From: an archaeon
GTDB lineage: Archaea; B1Sed10-29; JAJSAI01
Direction of reading: 5' to 3'
Assembly: GCA_024274695.1 (NCBI GenBank)
Contig: JAJSAI010000017.1
Span: 1-30,268 of the forward strand
DNA: 30,268 nt
Part shown: positions 21,450-28,711 of the stretch, one piece after another
Layout: each line of letters starts with the position of its first letter
Numbering within the stretch: the stretch's first letter is position 1
Translations under genes and position numbers: made by a program
The notes under the pieces: model-generated
The model's database searches: none
The model's input: the letters and a program-made list of their open reading frames with translations, nothing else
Told to the model about the DNA's origin: nothing

Positions 21450-21582
21450 CGGGCCCAGGGGGATTCGAACCCCCGATCTACAGCTCTCTCCGATTGCTCC
21501 AATTCTTTTCCGCGAGCGCTTTTCTTGGAAAGAAAAGGGCTCTTAGGAGGCTGTCGCCCTATCCAGACTAGGCTATGGGCCC
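21450..21582 (-). tRNA. tRNA-Arg (anticodon CCT) with 58-nt intron
   Basis: The minus strand folds as a complete tRNA. The acceptor GGGCCCA/TGGGCCC, D-arm GCCT...GGGC, anticodon stem ACAGC/GCTGT and T-arm GGGGG-TTCGAAT-CCCCC are all perfectly or wobble paired. The loop reads CT-CCT-A before the intron and resumes with A38, so the anticodon is CCT, reading AGG. Discriminator is G and CCA is not encoded. AGG is a heavily used Arg codon here. A TATA-like CTTTAAAAC 29-37 nt upstream (at 21611-21619), overlapping the MFS stop codon, is a plausible promoter. Confidence 0.92.
21486..21543 (-). other. tRNA-Arg intron at canonical position 37/38
   Basis: The exon CTCC pairs with intron GGAG as the central 4-bp helix. 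The 5' bulge TAA and 3' bulge AGA are each cut after the second base, leaving A37 joined to A38. The inner stem GAGC-c-CTTTTCTT pairs with AAGAAAAG-c-GCTC. This is a relaxed bulge-helix-bulge substrate for the archaeal splicing endonuclease. Confidence 0.85.
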
Positions 21583-21610
21583 TTCCGAGAATATTTTACT
21601 CCGACACCCA

Positions 21611-21622
21611 GTTTTAAAGCTT
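21611..21622 (-). promoter_or_regulatory. TATA-like box upstream of tRNA-Arg, on the MFS stop codon
   Basis: The minus strand reads AAGCTTTAAAAC, identical to the 12-mer at 2357-2368. The MFS stop TAA (21616-21614) is inside it. It is centred about 34 nt before the tRNA 5' end, so a tRNA precursor with a short leader would start near 21590. Confidence 0.45.
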
Positions 21623-22744
21623 TCGGACAGCGAGCAAAAAGGCCGCGGTAACAGACAAGATCGCGGAAAAAGTGAACGCGGCCGAAGGAGCAAAAGCTTG
21701 CCAGAGCACCCCAAAGATTATGCTAGCGGCCATCCCGGACACTCCAACCACTGTCTCGTACGCTCCCAGAGCAAGCCCTCTTTCACTGGACGAAGACAGC
21801 ACTGAAGCATATGCCCTGGAAACCCCGTCGTACAAGGCCCTGAAAATCCCGAAAACAACGAACAGAACCGGGGCCAGAGCAGGACTAACCGCAAAGCCGA
21901 TCATGACCGCTGAATAGAACAGGAAACCTGTGACAAGCGTCTCCTTCAGGCCGAACCTGTCTGCAAGAACGCCCACCGGGAGCGAGGACATGGAGTAGAC
22001 CGCGTTCAGGACGAGATAGAGGAGAAGGGTGTCCTGAACGCTCACGCTCATCGAAACAAATAGTACGAGGAATGCCACGGAAGCGTATCCTGCCCCGAAG
22101 ACCGCTGAAGCTGCAAGGAACCACTTCATCCCAGGGCTGAGCCCACTCAGGGCAGAGGCAAGCCCTTTCCTTTCTCTTTTAAACTTTTTCTCGCGGACCA
22201 ACAGTAGTAATGACACGGCCGCGGCTCCTGGAACCAAAGACATCAGGAATATCTGCCGGTACGAAAACCCTGCTGACAGAACAGCAAACGCGAGGAGAGG
22301 ACCTATGACCGCGCCCGCAGTGTCCAGAGCCCTGTGAAGACCAAACGCTCTCCCCCTGTACCTCTTGTGAGTATAGTGTGAGATCAACGCATCCCTAGGA
22401 GGATCGCGTATCCCCTTACCCACACGGTCAAGAGACCTGACGGCGAGAACGTGAACCCAGTTCCCTGCCAAAGCGTAGAAAGGCCTGGAAAACGCTGAGA
22501 GGAGGTATCCTGAGAAAAGATAGAGCCTGCGCTTCCCGGTCCTGTCGGACAAGTGCCCGGAGAACGTTTTAAGAACCTTGCTGACCACCTTGGCGAATCC
22601 TTCAACGAACCCCAGGGCCGCAGCTCCCGCTCCCAGCGTGCTCGTCAAAAACAAGGGAAGCAGGGGGAAGACCATGTGTGCAGCGATATCATTGAACATG
22701 CTGACGAGTCCGAGGATCCAGATCTCCCGCTTTATCCCCTTCAT
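21614..22744 (-). CDS. Major facilitator superfamily (MFS) transporter
   Basis: This 376-residue protein has twelve hydrophobic segments in two halves. The MFS motif A is seen as SGHLSDRTGKRRLYLFSGY near residue 62 and again in the second half as GVLADRFGLKETLVTG near residue 260. RSLDRVGKGIRDPPRDALI near residue 108 is typical of a family of archaeal/bacterial MFS exporters related to multidrug or small-molecule efflux. The substrate cannot be read. I chose ATG 22744 over a TTG at 22747 because the box at 22767-22775 is 27 nt upstream. The tRNA-Arg gene follows on the same strand. Confidence 0.88.
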   Translation of the reverse strand: MKGIKREIWILGLVSMFNDIAAHMVFPLLPLFLTSTLGAGAAALGFVEGFAKVVSKVLKTFSGHLSDRTGKRRLYLFSGYLLSAFSRPFYALAGNWVHVLAVRSLDRVGKGIRDPPRDALISHYTHKRYRGRAFGLHRALDTAGAVIGPLLAFAVLSAGFSYRQIFLMSLVPGAAAVSLLLLVREKKFKRERKGLASALSGLSPGMKWFLAASAVFGAGYASVAFLVLFVSMSVSVQDTLLLYLVLNAVYSMSSLPVGVLADRFGLKETLVTGFLFYSAVMIGFAVSPALAPVLFVVFGIFRALYDGVSRAYASVLSSSSERGLALGAYETVVGVSGMAASIIFGVLWQAFAPSAAFTFSAILSVTAAFLLAVRKL

Positions 22745-22766
22745 CAAGCACCCTAACTCAACAGCT

Positions 22767-22775
22767 CTTTTTATG
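22767..22775 (-). promoter_or_regulatory. TATA box of the MFS gene
   Basis: The minus strand reads CATAAAAAG, centred 27 nt before ATG 22744, giving a leaderless transcript. Confidence 0.5.
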
Positions 22776-22792
22776 CCTTTGCAGGGAAAAAC

Positions 22793-22801
22793 GTTTTAAA
22801 C
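22793..22801 (+). promoter_or_regulatory. TATA box of the gene at 22823
   Basis: GTTTTAAAC is centred 26 nt before ATG 22823, matching leaderless spacing. It may head the transcript that runs on to the KaiC-like operon. Confidence 0.55.
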
Positions 22802-22822
22802 GAGCCAGACCTTTTCCCCACC

Positions 22823-23179
22823 ATGGTAAGGGACATAAGGCCTGAGAAGTTCCTGTTGCTCGCTGTGCTCGTGGCGTTCGTGGCAGCAGGCTCAACATAC
22901 ATCATGATCCTACAGGCGCAGGCCAACGGGAACTACCTTAGCAGGAGGATTGTCGTGCTCGAGTGCACTGGGAATTCTCTGAAGATCGTGAGCAGGGGAA
23001 CCGGCTTTCAAGGAGGCTATGCCACAGTATACAAGGTGAACGGAGAGAAACTTTTCACAGTAAAGGTTCCGGCCATGGGTGCTGACGAAACAACCGTGAT
23101 ACCCTTGCCGGGAAGACTTCCTGAGGGAGAGTACGTTCTCTCAGACGACGTGGGAGAAGTAAAGTTCAGTTGCTATTAA
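22823..23179 (+). CDS. Small membrane-anchored extracytoplasmic protein
   Basis: This 118-residue protein has a signal-anchor helix at residues 9-32 (KFLLLAVLVAFVAAGSTYIM) and a compact beta-rich domain of about 80 residues outside the membrane. Two Cys (in VLECTGN and the C-terminal KFSCY) may pair. The strand-turn patterns (KLFTVKVPAMGADETTVIPL) suggest a small beta-sandwich. It looks like a pilin-like or envelope accessory protein, but there is no class III signal peptide and I do not recognise a family. The KaiC-like gene starts 83 bp later, so they may be linked. Confidence 0.7.
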   Translation: MVRDIRPEKFLLLAVLVAFVAAGSTYIMILQAQANGNYLSRRIVVLECTGNSLKIVSRGTGFQGGYATVYKVNGEKLFTVKVPAMGADETTVIPLPGRLPEGEYVLSDDVGEVKFSCY

Positions 23180-23210
23180 AAACCACGTTGCTCTAAGATA
23201 ATACCGCGAG

Positions 23211-23258
23211 ATGAAGAAATGTACAACCGCTGAAAGCGTGATGATAAAAGCCGGCTGA
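23211..23258 (+). CDS. Possible 15-residue reading frame before the KaiC-like gene
   Basis: ATG 23211 opens MKKCTTAESVMIKAG and stops four bases before ATG 23263. A TTAAAAA box about 28 nt upstream could give a leaderless start. The evidence is position only. Confidence 0.15.
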   Translation: MKKCTTAESVMIKAG

Positions 23259-23262
23259 TCGC

Positions 23263-23967
23263 ATGATACAACGGATAGCATCAGGAGTTAAGGGCCTTGA
23301 TGACCTGCTACAGGGAGGAATCCCAAGCCAGACCCTCCTCCTCGTGACAGGACCCCCAGGGTCTGGGAAAAGCACTCTCAGTACCGAGATAGCAGGGAAC
23401 ATACTAAAAAGAGGGGGAGGAGTCGTGTACGCAATAACCTCCGACACTCCCAACGGCGTGAGGAACAAGTTGAGGATAAGGGGATACGAGCCTCCCGAAC
23501 CAGAGTCCCTGAAGATCGTGGACTGTTTTTCGTGGAGGTACGGCAAGCCTGGAGAAAACGGGATAAGGAACCTCACAGACCTGAACGGGCTGAGCCTGAG
23601 AATAAAAGAAGGACTCGCCGCCCTCAAGGACAAGAAGGAAGTGCTGCTGGTCATCGACTCCTTGAGCGACTTCCTCATGTACTCTGAGAAAAATTCAGTG
23701 TACAAGGCCCTGCAGATAATCTCAGGAGAGGTAAAAAGAAAACAGGGCAGGTTCGGGCTCGTCGTGCTGGAAGAAGGGATGCACACCTCTGATGTGTTGA
23801 ACACCGTGTCATACATCATGGACGGAGTAATCCAGATGAAGATGGAGGGAACTAAAAGGCTCCTGAGAATAACCAAAATGGTTGAAACCAATCATCCTCT
23901 TAACTGGATAGAGTACGAGATAAAAGGAGGGGTTGAGATAATATGCGTGAGAGAGTTCTTCAAGTGA
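23263..23967 (+). CDS. KaiC-like RecA-superfamily ATPase (second copy)
   Basis: This 234-residue single-domain ATPase has IASGVKGLDDLLQGGIPSQT at the N-terminus, Walker A TGPPGSGKSTLS (residues 29-40), Walker B LLVIDSLSDFL near residue 130 and the late YIMDGVIQMKME seen in KaiC-like proteins. It shares this plan with the gene at 8814 but is clearly a different subfamily. Its stop lies 25 bp inside the next gene, which encodes a membrane protein, so translational coupling is likely and the ATPase probably works at the membrane. In archaea KaiC-like ATPases of this size are mostly uncharacterised regulators. Confidence 0.88.
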   Translation: MIQRIASGVKGLDDLLQGGIPSQTLLLVTGPPGSGKSTLSTEIAGNILKRGGGVVYAITSDTPNGVRNKLRIRGYEPPEPESLKIVDCFSWRYGKPGENGIRNLTDLNGLSLRIKEGLAALKDKKEVLLVIDSLSDFLMYSEKNSVYKALQIISGEVKRKQGRFGLVVLEEGMHTSDVLNTVSYIMDGVIQMKMEGTKRLLRITKMVETNHPLNWIEYEIKGGVEIICVREFFK

Positions 23968-24347
23968 CCGTTAGGCTGCTGCAGGCGATAAAAAATAATA
24001 ACGGCAAGCTCCTGCTGTCCGCGTGCATAGCACTGCTTTCCCTAATGCTCCTCCACACATTCTTCGGAGGAGTCATGCTGAACATTACCGTGCTAAAGAT
24101 AGCGCAGGTGCTCTGGTTCTTCGCGGCAGCGTACCTCCTGTACTTTGTTCTAAAAGCATACCTTGCCTTCAAGGAAACGTCCTTGCTCGTCGGGCTCGTG
24201 GGCTTCGTCATAATAACGTTCGCGTACGGGGCGGCTAGCATGGTCATCCTGACTAACGCGTACTCTCTGACAGTAGAAACCCTTCTTAACGTTGTCGTGA
24301 CAATCGGTTACGCGCTCATAGCAATCGCATCGGGGTGGTTGAAATGA
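23943..24347 (+). CDS. Four-helix membrane protein in KaiC-like operon
   Basis: This 134-residue protein has four hydrophobic segments at about residues 23-43, 47-70, 79-100 and 108-132, a short basic cytoplasmic N-terminus and no long loop. ATG 23943 has GGAGGGG at 23926-23932 upstream, inside the KaiC-like gene. It overlaps that gene by 25 bp and the next by four bases (ATGA). No motif is recognised; it could be a membrane sensor or scaffold for the ATPase. Confidence 0.75.
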   Translation: MRERVLQVTVRLLQAIKNNNGKLLLSACIALLSLMLLHTFFGGVMLNITVLKIAQVLWFFAAAYLLYFVLKAYLAFKETSLLVGLVGFVIITFAYGAASMVILTNAYSLTVETLLNVVVTIGYALIAIASGWLK

Positions 24348-24649
24348 TACCTGCCGTAATAGAATTGTATGCATCGTTTACGCTCATGCTAGCGATAGTC
24401 TTCGGGATAACCAGCATGATCCAGTACAAGAAGTACAAGTCCAAGAAACTTGGGCTGCACCTCTGGAGCAGTGTAGCGTTCCTCGTCCTGTGCGCTCAGG
24501 AGATAATCTCCTTCTACTGGCTCATGTCCAGCGTCCTGTTCGGGTATCCTCTAGCATACTGGCCCTGGCACCTGCAGGCGCTCGTAGTGCTCTTCGCGCT
24601 TAACCTGCTCGGACTGAGCATGACCGGAAAGATTTACGACAAGTGGTGA
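24344..24649 (+). CDS. Three-helix membrane protein in KaiC-like operon
   Basis: This 101-residue protein has three hydrophobic segments near residues 5-25, 38-60 and 73-95. The loop between the first two is basic (YKKYKSKKLG), so this side is cytoplasmic. ATG 24344 overlaps the upstream stop as ATGA and has GGGGTGG at 24332-24338. It overlaps dph2 by seven bases. No family is recognised. Trp/Tyr-rich interfacial positions (YWPWHL) precede the third helix. Confidence 0.75.
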   Translation: MIPAVIELYASFTLMLAIVFGITSMIQYKKYKSKKLGLHLWSSVAFLVLCAQEIISFYWLMSSVLFGYPLAYWPWHLQALVVLFALNLLGLSMTGKIYDKW

Positions 24650-25575
24650 TAGGGATATACGACCTAGAACTTGAAAAGTTGAAGAAGATTATTTTGGAAA
24701 GGAATGCTAAGAGAGTCCTCCTGCAGTTCCCAGAGGGTATGAAAAAAGAGTCCCTTGAGGTCATGCGGGAACTGTCAAGTGTTTGCGAGCCGGTGCTGTC
24801 AGTGGATCCCTGCTTTGGAGCGTGTGACATACGAACCATTCCAGAAGCAGACCTAACGGTCCATTTCTGCCATACTAGAATGGTAGAAGACGAAAGAGTA
24901 GTCTACGTGCCGTGCTTTTCGGACGCTGATCTCATTCCGGTCGTGAAAAAAGCATTGCCTCTGCTCCCGAAGACAGTTTCTCTGGCGACCACAGTACAGC
25001 ACGCGCACAGGATAGAAGAGGTCAGAGAGTTTCTGGAGTCAGAGGGGTTCAAGGTCCTGCTTTCCAAGGGAAATGGCATGGAGTATCCTGGCCAGGTGCT
25101 CGGGTGCAATTTCTCTGCGGTTCAGGGACACGAGTCTCAGGCTATACTGTTCATAGGCTCTGGCAGGTTCCATCCTCTTGGGGCCGCGTACTATACGAGA
25201 AAAAGGGTTATTGCCGCGGACCCCAGCAGTATGCTGGTGCAGGAAATCCTGCCTGACCAAGCACAAAAAGAGAAGTACGCGAGGATCTCAAAAGCATATG
25301 ATGCAAGGGTATTCGGAGTTGTCGTGTCAACAAAGCCCGGCCAGAAGAGGTTTTCTGTCGCTCAAGAGCTGGCCGAACAGATGCGTGGCAGGGGAGCGCA
25401 GGCTTTTGTTCTTGTGGGCGACATGATAACCCCTGATGTTCTTGACTATCTGCCGTTTGACGCGTTCGTCATAACCGCGTGCCCCAGGATAGTAATAGAT
25501 GACTGGAAGAACTACAAGAAGCCAGTGCTCCTGCCAGAAGAGGCTGTAGAACTTCTGAAGATCACTCAAGGATAA
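24643..25575 (+). CDS. dph2: Dph2, 2-(3-amino-3-carboxypropyl)histidine synthase
   Basis: This 310-residue enzyme makes the first step of diphthamide on elongation factor 2, using a 4Fe-4S cluster to cleave S-adenosylmethionine and transfer an aminocarboxypropyl group to histidine. The three cluster cysteines are present in the three expected domains: C61 in PCFGACDI, C155 in VLGCNFS and C280 in VITACPRI. Length and layout match the archaeal homodimeric Dph2. The start is GTG 24643 or 24646, overlapping the membrane-protein stop. Its 3' end overlaps the convergent pyrH by 14 bp. Confidence 0.93.
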   Translation: MVIGIYDLELEKLKKIILERNAKRVLLQFPEGMKKESLEVMRELSSVCEPVLSVDPCFGACDIRTIPEADLTVHFCHTRMVEDERVVYVPCFSDADLIPVVKKALPLLPKTVSLATTVQHAHRIEEVREFLESEGFKVLLSKGNGMEYPGQVLGCNFSAVQGHESQAILFIGSGRFHPLGAAYYTRKRVIAADPSSMLVQEILPDQAQKEKYARISKAYDARVFGVVVSTKPGQKRFSVAQELAEQMRGRGAQAFVLVGDMITPDVLDYLPFDAFVITACPRIVIDDWKNYKKPVLLPEEAVELLKITQG

Positions 25576-26236
25576 CTGTTCCAGAATGGTGCTTTCCCAG
25601 GATCGCATTTTTTACATCATCAAGATTTCTCCCGCTCACGAAGTGCGCTTCAACCCCTGACCTGGCGAGTATTTTCGCCGCGAGAGCGTCGATAACAAAG
25701 TTCTCCCGCGGCCTCCGCGAGTCATGCTCAAGAGCGAGTTTCACGAGCTGAGAGGGGGATAGCACGTGGTACTTGCGCGCGTTCTTGAACACCTTAGGGT
25801 TGGCAGAATAAATCCCGTCAACGTCCGAGACGTTGACGAACCGGGCGTTCATGCTCTCAGCAAGAAGGGCTGCCACTGTGTCAGTCGTCTCCCCAGGGAA
25901 CATACCCCCCATCACAGCAATACCATGCTGGGCCTGCAGGAAGTAGACTGCTTCGTCCAAGTGATCGAAAAACCTTGCTCCCTTGACCGCGGCCTTCACC
26001 AGCCTCGCGTTAGCGTGAGTCACGCTGATCCCTATTTCGTCCAGGTCATAGTTGTCCTCGTTAAACTGTTTGGCTGCCTCAATGTACTTGGCGGCCATGC
26101 TCCCTCCGCCGACAACAATGCCCAGGCTTTCCATCCCCCTCACGATTCCCGCGAACCTCTTGATGAAATCAACGTTTATCGCGCTGCCCTTGAAGATCAT
26201 TGACCCTCCCAAGGATATGACAACCGCTTTCTTCAT
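25562..26236 (-). CDS. pyrH: UMP kinase (archaeal type)
   Basis: This 224-residue protein of the amino-acid kinase fold phosphorylates UMP to UDP with ATP. The N-terminal glycine motif is VVISLGGSMIFKG, followed by GIVVGGGSMAAKYI, GIAVMGGMFPGETTDTVAAL (phosphate binding) and VNVSDVDGIYSANPKVFKN (nucleotide binding). The length and lack of the bacterial extension fit the archaeal enzyme of about 225 residues. It is leaderless from the box at 26261-26269. It overlaps dph2 convergently by 14 bp. Confidence 0.95.
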   Translation of the reverse strand: MKKAVVISLGGSMIFKGSAINVDFIKRFAGIVRGMESLGIVVGGGSMAAKYIEAAKQFNEDNYDLDEIGISVTHANARLVKAAVKGARFFDHLDEAVYFLQAQHGIAVMGGMFPGETTDTVAALLAESMNARFVNVSDVDGIYSANPKVFKNARKYHVLSPSQLVKLALEHDSRRPRENFVIDALAAKILARSGVEAHFVSGRNLDDVKNAILGKHHSGTVILE

Positions 26237-26260
26237 GCGTGAATAGAAACACTAACAGGA

Positions 26261-26269
26261 ATATAAAAC
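26261..26269 (-). promoter_or_regulatory. TATA box of pyrH
   Basis: The minus strand reads GTTTTATAT, centred 29 nt before ATG 26236. Confidence 0.55.
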
Positions 26270-26292
26270 CAGGACCTTGGGAGCATGCAAAC

Positions 26293-26301
26293 GTTTTAAA
26301 G
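26293..26301 (+). promoter_or_regulatory. TATA box of the aRF1-truD operon
   Basis: GTTTTAAAG is centred 52 nt before ATG 26349. Transcription would begin near 26323, with AGGAGGTG (26332-26339) in the leader. Confidence 0.55.
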
Positions 26302-26348
26302 GCGCGAGAGCAGAACTTTATTAGCCTCTTCAGGAGGTGCCTTGTAAG

Positions 26349-27548
26349 ATGGAAAAGAGTTCTAAAGAGTACTACGAGTTCAAGAAGAAGTTGAAGGAGC
26401 TCAAGCAGATAAGGGGACAGGGAACAGAGCTCATAAGCATTTACCTCGCTCCAGGATACAACGTGAGCGAGATGAGCAACAGGCTTAGGGACGAGTACGG
26501 GCAGGCGAGTAATATCAAGAGCAAGCAAACCCGGAAGAACGTTCAGGCCGCGATAGAAAGGATAATCCACCTTCTCAAGGGAGTCAACAAGCCTCCTGAG
26601 AACGGTATAGCTATCTTCTGTGGTAATGTTAACGGGAAAATAGAATTGTATACCATAATCCCTCCTGAACCAGTTAACGTGACACTTTACCGATGTGACT
26701 CCACGTTCTTCCTGGATCCCCTGTTAGAGCTAATCCAGCCCTCTGAAGTGTACGGGCTCATGACCATAGACCGGAAAGAAGCCACGATAGCGCTCCTGAA
26801 GGGGAAGAGGGTTGAGATCGTCAACCACTTCGAGTCCTACGTGCCAGGAAAGCATAGGGCAGGGGGGCAGTCCAGCGTAAGGTTCGAGAGGCTCATAGAA
26901 ATCGCTGCCCACGAGTTCTTCAAGAAGGTGGGCGAGGCAGCGAACAAGGTCTTCTCAGACCCAAGCGTCAAGGGAGTAATAATCGGCGGCCCAGGACCGA
27001 CAAAGAACTACTTCCTGAACGAGGACTACCTGAACCACGTGGTCAAGGGAAAGATAGTGGGAACAATAGACACAGGATACACCGACGAGATGGGAATAAA
27101 GGAGATGGTGGACAGATCAGGAGAGATAATGGAGGAACTCGAGGCCACGAGAGAGAAAAAACTTGTGGACAAGTTCATGACCGAAGTGGCAAAAGGAGGG
27201 CTTGCCACCTACGGGGAAAAGGAAGTTAGGCAGGCTCTTGAGAACGGCCAGGTTGACACGCTCCTACTCTCAGAAGACCTTGACTGGTTAAGGGTAAAGG
27301 CAAGGTGCCAGGCCTGCGGAAAAGAGTACGAGCTCACCGTACGGGACAAGAACAAGATCCCGGACAGGTGCAGTGACTGCGGGGGCAAACTGGAAGTTGT
27401 TGAAGAAAAACTCCTTGTCGAAGATCTTGCGGAGCTGGCGGAGCAGATGGGCACCAAGGTGGAGATGATCTCCTCCGACACCCCTGAAGGCGCACAGTTC
27501 CTGAACGCGTTCGGAGGCATAGGCGCCCTGCTAAGGTTCAAAGCGTGA
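26349..27548 (+). CDS. prf1: Peptide chain release factor aRF1
   Basis: This 399-residue protein recognises all three stop codons and triggers peptide release. The NIKS motif of the stop-codon-reading domain is at about residues 55-58 (ASNIKSKQTRKNV), with GTELISIYLAP before it. The GGQ catalytic motif is at about residues 172-174 (GKHRAGGQSSVRFERL). The third domain has a zinc ribbon formed by RCQACGKEYEL and DRCSDCGGKLE. All key motifs are intact. The start is ATG 26349, nine bases after AGGAGGTG; a GTG at 26337 overlaps that site and is unlikely. truD follows by six bases. Confidence 0.95.
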   Translation: MEKSSKEYYEFKKKLKELKQIRGQGTELISIYLAPGYNVSEMSNRLRDEYGQASNIKSKQTRKNVQAAIERIIHLLKGVNKPPENGIAIFCGNVNGKIELYTIIPPEPVNVTLYRCDSTFFLDPLLELIQPSEVYGLMTIDRKEATIALLKGKRVEIVNHFESYVPGKHRAGGQSSVRFERLIEIAAHEFFKKVGEAANKVFSDPSVKGVIIGGPGPTKNYFLNEDYLNHVVKGKIVGTIDTGYTDEMGIKEMVDRSGEIMEELEATREKKLVDKFMTEVAKGGLATYGEKEVRQALENGQVDTLLLSEDLDWLRVKARCQACGKEYELTVRDKNKIPDRCSDCGGKLEVVEEKLLVEDLAELAEQMGTKVEMISSDTPEGAQFLNAFGGIGALLRFKA

Positions 27549-27554
27549 GCCAGG

Positions 27555-28673
27555 ATGGCCTACGAAATAAAAAGGGTGCCGGAAGACTTCGTGGTCGAGG
27601 AGATAGATCCAGAAAAAAAGGTAATAGAATTAGGCTGGACTCCCGAGTTCGACCATGAGAGCAGGGGACAGCATCTTGTCTGCGTGCTCGAAAAAAGAGA
27701 CTACGACACACACCTTGCAATGAAAAGGATAGCAAGAGCCCTAAGAATATCCCAAGAAAGAATAGGATACGCTGGGACCAAGGACAAGAAGGCAGTCACC
27801 ACCCAAAGAATTTCAATACAAGGCGTGAAAAAAGAGGATGTTGAAAAACTGTCCCTGCAGGACCTAACACTAAAACCCTGGCACTATTCTGAAAAAAAGA
27901 TAAAACTCGGGGACCTGTGGGGAAACAGGTTCACGATAAAGGTGTACTCTGACTCTCCCCCGAAGACAGAAAACCCTGGGAAGATCCCGAACTTTTTCGG
28001 GGAGCAGAGGTTCGGGAGCATAAGACCCATAACACATCTCGTGGGCAAAAAGATTGTGGAAGGCGACTTCGAGGGCGCTGTTAAAACATACCTTGCTGAA
28101 GTGTTTGAAGGAGAGGCGTCACAGGCCAAAGAGGCCAGGAAAGCGCTCCAGCAGGCGTGGGACTACAAGAAAGCACTGCAGGAGTTCCCTAAAAAGTACA
28201 AGTACGAGAGAGCGATGCTGAACCATCTTGTCAAGCACCCCGGAGACTACGTGGGAGCCCTACGCGCTCTACCGAAAAACCTTAGGATAATGTTCGTTTA
28301 CGCGTACCAGTCCCACTTGTTCAACAAGTTCCTTGAAAAGGTTATTGAAAGAGGGCTTGAGTACGAGGAAGGCCCACTGTACGGGTACGCTCTCAAGCCA
28401 AGGAACTACCTTGAGAAAGAGGTTCTCGAGGAAGAAGGGGTGAGCCTCGAGAATTTCAGGATAAAGAACATGCCCGAACTAAGCTCAAAAGGAAAACGCA
28501 GGCCCCTGTGGGTCAAGCCCGTCGGATTCCGGATACTTGAAAGAGGCGAAGGGTACTACGTGCTCAGGTTCGCGTTACCAAAAGGATGCTACGCGACAGT
28601 GGTGGTTGATTACTTGTTTGGTGGCGCTGGGAGGGGGATTCGAACCCCCGAAGGCCGAAGCCAACTGGCTTAG
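27555..28673 (+). CDS. truD: tRNA pseudouridine synthase TruD
   Basis: TruD converts U13 of tRNA to pseudouridine. The catalytic Asp is in GYAGTKDKKAVTTQ (about residue 77). Other family features are VPEDFVVEEI at the N-terminus, NFFGEQRFGS with the conserved Phe-Gly-x-Gln-Arg-Phe-Gly segment, VYAYQSHLFNKFL, and the closing strand LPKGCYATVVV. Residues 1-352 fit TruD, but the frame has no stop there. It runs on into the antisense of tRNA-Ser, adding about 17 residues (GRGIRTPEGRSQLA) before TAG at 28671-28673. It is cotranscribed with aRF1. Confidence 0.93.
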   Translation: MAYEIKRVPEDFVVEEIDPEKKVIELGWTPEFDHESRGQHLVCVLEKRDYDTHLAMKRIARALRISQERIGYAGTKDKKAVTTQRISIQGVKKEDVEKLSLQDLTLKPWHYSEKKIKLGDLWGNRFTIKVYSDSPPKTENPGKIPNFFGEQRFGSIRPITHLVGKKIVEGDFEGAVKTYLAEVFEGEASQAKEARKALQQAWDYKKALQEFPKKYKYERAMLNHLVKHPGDYVGALRALPKNLRIMFVYAYQSHLFNKFLEKVIERGLEYEEGPLYGYALKPRNYLEKEVLEEEGVSLENFRIKNMPELSSKGKRRPLWVKPVGFRILERGEGYYVLRFALPKGCYATVVVDYLFGGAGRGIRTPEGRSQLA

Positions 28674-28707
28674 CAGGCCAGCGCCCTAACCACTAGGCGA
28701 TCCCAGC
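28622..28707 (-). tRNA. tRNA-Ser (anticodon GCT)
   Basis: The minus strand folds as a class II tRNA. The acceptor is GCTGGGA/TCCCAGC, D-arm GCCT...GGGC, anticodon stem CTGGC/GCCAG with loop CTGCTAA, a long variable arm (about TTGGCTTCGGCCTTC) and T-arm GGGGG-TTCGAAT-CCCCC. The anticodon GCT reads AGC/AGT. Discriminator G is at 28625 and CCA is encoded at 28624-28622. There is no intron. The gene is fully antisense to the 3' end of truD and starts four bases after the glycosyltransferase stop. Confidence 0.95.
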
Positions 28708-28711
28708 ACTC

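Noticed and set aside
28620-28673. C-terminal GRGIRTPE peptide of TruD as a functional motif
   Set aside because: This peptide is the translated reverse complement of a tRNA T-arm and is common in frames that run over tRNA genes.
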